From Synaphobranchus kaupii (Eukaryota; Chordata; Actinopteri; Anguilliformes; Synaphobranchidae): 64,000 nucleotides of DNA. Both the position numbers and the translations under genes were made by a program. The DNA lies in the NCBI GenBank assembly GCA_029718625.1, contig CM056383.1:69931395-69995394 (forward strand), written 5' to 3'. This document shows, in pieces, positions 57,291 through 64,000 of the stretch; within the stretch, counting starts at the first letter, position 1; each line of letters opens with the position of its first letter. Below the pieces are notes generated by a model. That model searched no databases. It had not been told where the DNA came from and saw only the letters and a list, made by a program, of their open reading frames with translations.

Positions 57291-57294
57291 TTCT

Positions 57295-58440
57295 CCTGCC
57301 CTTCGTACAATTTCCGTTAGTAATATTGCTATTATAGTTTGTCTAGTTCGCTAAAACATTGATATTAAATGGCAGGCTATATTTAATATTCATATTTATT
57401 TGTAGATTTGTTTATTTAATATTAAAATAAACAACTGAACAAATAAAATTGCTTGCAGCGTCATGTATTTTTTTAACTAGATTTAAGACAATCCAAAATC
57501 ACACATTATTTGATTAGTTTGTTTTATCCAATTCACTAATTTTATTCAGAAGTAATGAATAACCAGAATATTTTGTCAACGTATATACATGATTTTCCAA
57601 GAAAACAATTAACAAACAACTTTTATGATACTATTTTTAATATCTGTCCTGGGGAAAAGACATACCAAACATATGTTGTACCATAGTTTTCTTCATTAAA
57701 CGAACAGATGCCCGTGGTAATTCTCAAATTGTTGCACTTTTTCTAAGTGCAATTGAGCATAAAATCGTTTTACACTTGTACTGACCTCCAAAGCATTGCG
57801 CATTTCATTAAACCTGCATTCCCTGAAATACACTGAACGAATTGATGTGAAGGCTTCATGTGAAAGGGGTAAACCAATAACTTGCATTCTTACACCCCAT
57901 CAGCTTAGGTCGAATGCTAAACGGATTACATTGTGGAGTGGAATGTTTCAATATTATCCCTCAAACACTGGTCGTGCTTTGTCCATTCCAAATTAACTGG
58001 AGGGTTTCAGTTATAATAGTCTCAAAAGCGGTTGTTATGACGAGAAAAACATGAAAGAATTGAAATAATAAACCAGTGTATTGCTTTATATAATGTAGAT
58101 GACTTGATATGTCCCATACATGGTAAAACATTTTTTTTTAAAGACTTTAATAGAGTATTGAGAACTACAGAAATGCGAGTAGGCCTATAAAATGAAACTG
58201 CAGTTGCTAAATTAACAATTTTTGAAGGAAAAGTGCGTTACACTCATTCTCCCCGTCATGTCTGAGGAATTATTATGACGCGGTTTTATGACACACAGGA
58301 AGGGGATATAGACACACCCATTTGTTACTTTACTGTAACGACGTCTGCCCAACAACGCACCAAAAATAATAAAGCCATTAATGTACTTCAAACGGTATTG
58401 AATCACAAAATTCCATACGGCTATAGACCCGTATAGAAAA
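57295..58440. other. AT-rich intergenic DNA with no confident feature
   Basis: No array, transposon end or conserved coding sequence was recognised. Confidence 0.5.
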
Positions 58441-58443
58441 CTA

Positions 58444-58734
58444 ATAAACTGAAGTTTACTTTTAAGTATACAAATTTTTATAAACTATTAGTGTACTTGT
58501 AAATGTGCTATTTTGATACTTATTGGGAATAAATTGGCCACTTTTTAATTCATAAAAGTATATTTGAAGTACACTTAGAAGTATACTTTTAGGAATTAAA
58601 ACAATAATATAATTTGATGCTCATATGATTAAAAAAGTGGGCCAATTTAGTCCCAGTAAGTATCAAAATGGTACACTTACAAGTATACTAAGTTTTTCAA
58701 AATGAGTATATTTAAAAGTAAACTTTAGTTTACT
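58444..58734. mobile_element. Palindromic MITE, about 290 bp, with about 105-bp arms
   Basis: GAAGTTTACTTTTAAGTATA and TTTTGATACTTATTGGGAAT plus AAATTGGCCACTTTTT on the left are matched in reverse on the right (AAAAAAGTGGGCCAATTTAG, CAGTAAGTATCAAAATGG, AAAAGTAAACTTTAG). No coding capacity. Confidence 0.85.
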
Positions 58735-58739
58735 GCTTT

Positions 58740-59630
58740 TTTGTAAGGATAGACAAACTGTGAGGATGATGTTGTGGTTGCAGTTGCAGTTGCATGTGGT
58801 TGCAGTTGTACAGCAGGTTAAAGGCCCTGCTAGTGCTTCTGATATTGTTCTGGAATTTGTGCGCAAAGTACAATATTACAAGTAGTTTACTTGTAAACAC
58901 TGATCTAGGTGCAATGTTGCATGATTGAAAGGCACAATGTATGAAGCATTTAACACAGTGAGTGATAAACAATATCTTATAAAAATCTAAGCCTTTTGGG
59001 TGAAATGTGGAGTTCAAAGAGCCGACAGGAACTCAAACTGAAAAACTGTTGCCAGTGTGAACCCTTAAGGTTGTGAATATCTGACGACTCTGAATGATGT
59101 TGCAAACACTGGCCATGGTGGCGTGTGTGCTGTAGAGTAGAGTAACACTTTGTGCTCATCAGTTAGTCAGCCATTAAAATGAAAAAATGAAAAAAAATCA
59201 TAATGGAGTGGAAAGGGAAAAGACCTTACATTGTTCTGAAATGTGCAGCGGAAAGGCCGCGCTGAAGCGGCTGTTTTTGCAGGAAACTGAGATCATGCAG
59301 CTGGAGTCGGAAAGATGACGATGTGCCACCAGGGACCGGGAACGAAACGGCAGACAATCCCAAAACTCGTAAATAAACTAAAAACACTGGGCCATCTGTG
59401 TCGTAAAATAATTAAATAAATACAAGTTTTTAAAAACACTGCTTGCGCAGAGGCTGACAAACATTAGATAGTGATTGCGACATATCCTTTTTATTTTTGT
59501 GATTTCACCTGATGCAGCTACCAGACCCTAGACTCCCCCATGGCTCCCCTCAAAATACTCACAACTCTGACACCTACGCCAGCTCCACAGTCTTCTTGTA
59601 CAGAACTGGCCCTCTGCAGAGTACAAAATA
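58740..59630. other. Intergenic DNA with no confident feature
   Basis: A short GTTGCAGTTGCAGTTGCA run at 58777-58807 is the only distinctive motif. Confidence 0.5.
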
Positions 59631-59639
59631 AGCATTTGT

Positions 59640-61372
59640 TTCAGAGGATGTACATGCTAGTCTGAATAGCTTGGAAATACTATAGAGGATGTACACGCTA
59701 GTGTGAATAGTTCATAAATACTATAGACGATGTACACATGAGTGTGAACAGCTTGGAAATACAGAGGATGTACACGCTAGTGTGAATAGCTCATAAATAC
59801 TACAGAGGATGTACACATGAGTGAATAGCTCATAAATACTATAGAGGATGTACACGCTAGTGTGAATCGCCCGTAAATACTATAGAGGATGTACACGCTA
59901 GTGTGAATAGCTCGTAAATACAGAGGATGTACACACTAGTGTGAATAGCTCATAAATACTATAGAGGATGTACACGCTAGTGTGAATAGCTCGTAAATAC
60001 TGTAGAGGATGTACACGCTAGTGTGAATAGCTTGTAAATACAGAGGATGTACACGCAAGTGTGAATAGCTCGTAAATACTATAGAGGATGTACAGGCTAG
60101 TGTGAATAGCTCGTAAATACAGAGGATGTACACGCTAGTGTGAATAGCTCGTAAATACTATAGAGGATGTACACATGAGTGAATAGCTCATAAATACTAT
60201 AGAGGATGTACACACTAGTGTGAATAGTTCGTAAATACTATAGAGGATGTACACATGAGTGAATAGCTCGTAAATACTATAGAGGATGTACACACTAGTG
60301 TGAATAGCTCGTAAATACTATAGAGGATGTACACGCTAGTGTGAATAGCTTGTAAATACAGAGGATGTACACGCAAGTGTGAATAGCTTGTAAATACTAT
60401 AGAGGATGTACAGGCTAGTGTGAATAGCTCGTAAATACAGAGGATGTACACGCTAGTGTGAATAGCTCGTAAATACTATAGAGGATGTACACATGATTGA
60501 ATAGCTCGTAAATACTATACAGGATGTACACACTAGTGTGAATAGCTCGTAAATACTATAGAGGATGTACACGCTAGTGTGAATAGCTCGTAAGTACTAT
60601 AGAGGATGTACGGGCTAGTGTGAATAGCTCGTAAATACTATAGAGGATGTACACGCTAGTGTGAATAGCTCGTAAATACAGAGGATGTACACGCTAGTGT
60701 GAATAGCTCGTAAATACTATAGAGGATGTACACGCTAGTGTGAATAGCTCGTAAATACTATAGAGGATGTACAGGCTAGTGTGAATAGCTCGTAAATACT
60801 ATAGAGGATGTACAGGCTAGTGTGAATAGCTCGTAAATACTATAGAGGATGTACACGCTAGTGTGAATAGCTCGTAAATACAGAGGATGTACACGCTAGT
60901 GTGAATAGCTCGTAAATACTATAGAGGATGTACACGCTAGTGTGAATAGCTCGTAAATACTATAGAGGATGTACAGGCTAGTGTGAATAGCTCGTAAATA
61001 CTATAGAGGATGTACAGGCTAGTGTGAATAGCTCGTAAATACAGAGGATGTACACGCTAGTGTGAATAGCTCGTAAATACTATAGAGGATGTACAGGCTA
61101 GTGTGAATAGCTCGTAAATACTATAGAGGATGTATACGCTAGTGTGAATAGCTCATAAATACAGAGGATGTACACGCTAGTGTGAATGGCTTGTAAATGC
61201 TATAGAGGATGTACACACTAGTGTGAATAACTCGTAAATACAGAGGATGTACACGCTAGTGTGAATAGCTCGTAAATACTATAGAGGATGTACACGCTAG
61301 TGTGAATCGCTCGTAAATACTATAGAGGATGTACACGCTAGTGTGAGTAGCTCATAAATACAATAGAGGATG
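59640..61372. repeat. Large minisatellite, mixed 41- and 36-bp units, about 43 copies
   Basis: The unit is AGAGGATGTACACGCTAGTG plus TGAATAGCTCGTAAATACTAT (41 bp); a shorter form drops TATAG between AAATAC and AGAGG. Variants CACGC/CAGGC/CACAT/CACAC recur in ordered groups. It fills 1.7 kb. Confidence 0.97.
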
Positions 61373-61463
61373 TTGCATCAATGGAATAGGCCTACAAAGA
61401 GCATTCCAAGTGGTAATGAGAACTGGAAATATCTGCATACCAGAGTATATTTTTATAGAAATA

Positions 61464-62003
61464 CACTACATGGCCAAAAGTATCTGGGCACCCCTTGGTC
61501 TGGGGCTGTCTTTCATGGTTCAGACTAGGCTCCTTAGTTCCAGTGAAGGCAAATCTTAACATTACAGCATGGAATGACATTCTAGACGATTCTGTGCATC
61601 AAACTTTGTGGCAACGGTTTGGGGAAGGCCCTTTCCTGTTTCAGAATGACAATGCCCCCATTCACAAATAGAGGTCCATACAGAAATGGTTTGTCGGGGT
61701 CAGTGTAGAAGGACTTGACTGGCCTGCACAGAGTCCTGAACTTAACCCCATCAAACACCTTTGGGATCAATTGGAAAGCCAACAGTGTTGCCAGGCCTAA
61801 TCGCTCCAACAACAGTGCCCAACCTCACTAATGCTTTTCTGACTGAATGGAAGCAAATCTACACAGCAATGATGAAATATCTAGTGGAAAGCCTTCCCAG
61901 GAGAGTGGAGGCTGCTATAGCAGCAATGGGGGGGACAAACACCGTATTAAGACCAATAATTTTGGAATGAGATGTTGGACGATATACTTTTGGCCATGAT
62001 CTT
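61464..62003 (+). mobile_element. Tc1/mariner-like transposon, 5'-deleted and inactivated
   Basis: The ends CACTACATGGCCAAAAGTAT and (complement) ATACTTTTGGCCATGATC match, with TA beside the left end. The + strand retains the C-terminal half of a DDE transposase: [17 protein letters not shown] then a stop, RSIQKWFV, DWPAQSPELNPIKHLWDQLE. The third catalytic position, normally Glu in NPIEHLW, is Lys here, and further stops and frame changes follow. It is dead. Confidence 0.85.
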
Positions 62004-62440
62004 ATTCTTATTTCTTACAGTTTTGTATTAATAAAAGAGGTGAGTAGATTAAGATAATTCAGGAACTACATTTTTAGATGACATTACTTTTTCTGTTAAC
62101 TGCTCATTTATTGCCTACCTGAAAATAGCCTCTGATTGGCCGATTCCTCTGTAATTACCCAGTGCACCTGTGCTGACAATTTACAGTTCAGACATACAAA
62201 TATTGCCAGCAGTGTATCGCACCATTTAACAGCATTCTGATCAAATTCCAATCAACATGGTTGAAATGGCAATAAAGTATTGAATGTTGAATCTTGATAG
62301 AAGTATCTTTGGTGTCACATGGGGTAAATAATGTCGGGGTCCATTAGAAGTCCATTAGACCTTGTTAGGCAGGGCTGGTCATGTGACCACACAGAACACT
62401 GTGGCTTTGCAGACAGGAACCAAGATTTTATTAATATATA

Positions 62441-62994
62441 CAGTACTGTGCAAAAGTGTTAGGCACATGGAAAAAATAATAATAATAATTAAGATGCTTT
62501 CAAAAATAATGAAATTAAGTTTCTAAATATCAAACAATTGACTATAAAGAGCAGTAAACAGTAAAAAAAAAAAAACCTAAATAAAATCAATATTTGGTGT
62601 GACCACCCTTTGCCTTTAGAACTGCATCAATTCTCTTAGGTACACGTTTGTGCACTTTTATAAGAAAATCAGCTGGTAGGTTGTTCCAAGCATCTTGGAG
62701 AACATGCCACAGTTCATCTGCAGACTTCGGCTGTCTCGATTGCTTCCGTCTGTCCAGGTAATCCTAGACAGCCTCGATGATGTTGAGATCAGGGCTCTGC
62801 GGAGGCCATACCATCTATTGCAGAACTACTTGTTTTTAATTTCGCTGAAGATAGTTCAATTAATTTTTTTTGGAAAATTAATGTTTGGAAATCTAAAATT
62901 TGCTATTTTCTACTGACACACTAATGCAGAAGACAAGACAAGAAAAAAAATCATATAAAGAATCTACAGTGCCTAAAACTTTTGCACAGTACTG
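62441..62994 (-). mobile_element. Tc1-like transposon, internally deleted, 554 bp, TA-flanked
   Basis: The left end CAGTACTGTGCAAAAGTG plus TTAGGCAC and the right end GCCTAAAACTTTTGCACAG plus TACTG are inverted repeats, each next to TA. The minus strand retains the transposase C-terminus: WPPQSPDLNIIEAV, a stop in place of the usual Trp, DYLDRRKQSRQP, AWNNLPADFL and IDAVLKAKGGHTKY. The N-terminal two-thirds is missing. Confidence 0.9.
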
Positions 62995-63009
62995 TATATA
63001 TATTTTTTT

Positions 63010-63680
63010 ATTCATTAACTTTTTGAACAATCTTGTTTTGTATTTCACAATTTAATTGGGGGAGGTCAAGAATAAAATTATTAGGATGGGGCGGTTGTGG
63101 ATCAAATTACAATAATCAGACAGAAGGATAAAGAGAGTATCCTCAACACATGGGTATGAAAATGGTGTAATAACAGAGCCTTCCAAAAAATCCAGAAGGT
63201 ACCCGTCCAAGGTACCCATCCTAACAATATGTTTTATCATCAAAAATGTTTTCAACATGGCAGCTTGGAGTCAAGTATAACGTTTGTGCTCATGTTGCAT
63301 ATAACCAGAGGTACATTTCACAATGGAAAAATATTTTCCAAAAATAATCTCAGTCCCTTATGGAAATGTAATATACTGCAGTAGAGTTTCAATATATTGT
63401 TAAGATAATTTTGATATATTTACAATATACTGCAGTATATTTCTTTTCCATAAGGGGATTCTCATTCAAAGCACTGAGAGCACAGGCTCAAACGAAAATG
63501 TATATTACGCGGCGGTATTTTTAGCATTTATGAACGTTATGAAGAGAAAAGGATGCCTTCGGAGGACAGCGTCTAAAGGAGCGATAAAAATGAGCGGCAG
63601 CCTGATTTAAAGAGCTGGCTTTTCATTGCATCCATTATTGAGCCGAGTCTCATCCGATAGCTTCAGGGTACGAGACACAC
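63010..63680. other. Intergenic DNA with no confident feature
   Basis: Contains AATATACTGCAGTATATT-like motifs at 63365-63445; nothing else recognised. Confidence 0.5.
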
Positions 63681-63689
63681 ATGCAAGAT

Positions 63690-64000
63690 GCACATGCGGA
63701 TATACAGTACATGCCCTCGCACACTCACGCATGTGCACAGTCACGCATGTGCACACACACTCATGCGCACTCATGCATGCGCGCACTCACGCATGCGCAC
63801 ACACACTCATGCGCACACACACGCATGCGCACACACACTCATGCGCACACACACACTCATGCGCACACTCACGCATGCGCACACACACTCATGCGCACAC
63901 ACACGCATGCGCACACACACTCATGCGCACACTCACGCATGCGCACACACTCATGCGCACACTCACACATGCGCACACACACTCATGCGCACACACACGC
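63690..64000. repeat. Compound CA/CATGCGC repeat running off the window edge
   Basis: ACACACACTCATGCGC and ACACACACGCATGCGC units alternate with a period near 30 bp. It is almost entirely alternating purine-pyrimidine. Confidence 0.95.

Overview
The window is ray-finned fish (most likely teleost) nuclear DNA. I infer this from spliced genes with GT-AG introns and fish orthologue-like proteins, fish-style DNA transposons (Tc1-like, hAT-like MITEs), tRNA-derived SINEs with a fish-type tail, CR1/L2/Rex-like LINE tails, and dense micro- and minisatellites. The species cannot be fixed from sequence alone.

Two protein-coding genes are well supported, both on the + strand and in the same tandem order known for vertebrates. 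(1) FSTL1 (follistatin-like 1) has nine coding exons between 15355 and 30530, encoding 292 residues that cover everything except the short N-terminal signal-peptide segment. The signal-peptide exon and the 5' UTR exon were not found and probably lie upstream of base 1. The 3' UTR probably runs to a poly(A) signal near 32874. (2) LRRC58 has four coding exons, 35512-42120, making a complete 351-residue leucine-rich-repeat protein with an upstream GC-box/CpG region and poly(A) signals at 42197 and 44448. FSTL1 acts in the secretory pathway and outside the cell; LRRC58 is intracellular. They are neighbours by conserved synteny, with no evidence of a shared pathway.

Layout: 1-15354 is FSTL1 intron, almost entirely tandem arrays (32, 28, 41 and 65 bp units), simple repeats, MITEs and a LINE remnant. 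15355-30530 holds the FSTL1 exons, with introns carrying a transposon-split minisatellite, a duplicated block around one exon, a 44-bp array inside a MITE, a palindromic hAT-like element, a 62-bp array and a 48-bp array. 30531-35100 is the 3' UTR and intergenic DNA with a LINE tail between inverted repeats. 35100-44480 is LRRC58. 44480-64000 contains no confident gene: it holds degraded Tc1-like elements, a LINE with a reverse-transcriptase remnant, a 30-bp array, several MITEs, CpG-rich patches at about 54440-54900 and 56900-57270 that may mark a neighbouring gene's start, a very large 41/36-bp array (59640-61370), two decayed Tc1-like transposons, and a Z-DNA-prone CA/CG repeat running off the right edge.

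The most unusual pattern is that minisatellites in both genes span real splice junctions. A 46-bp array duplicates an FSTL1 5' splice site and a 32-bp array duplicates an LRRC58 3' splice site with its AG changed to AC. I found no CRISPR, operon, rRNA or tRNA gene, no viral gene, and no novel multi-gene system.
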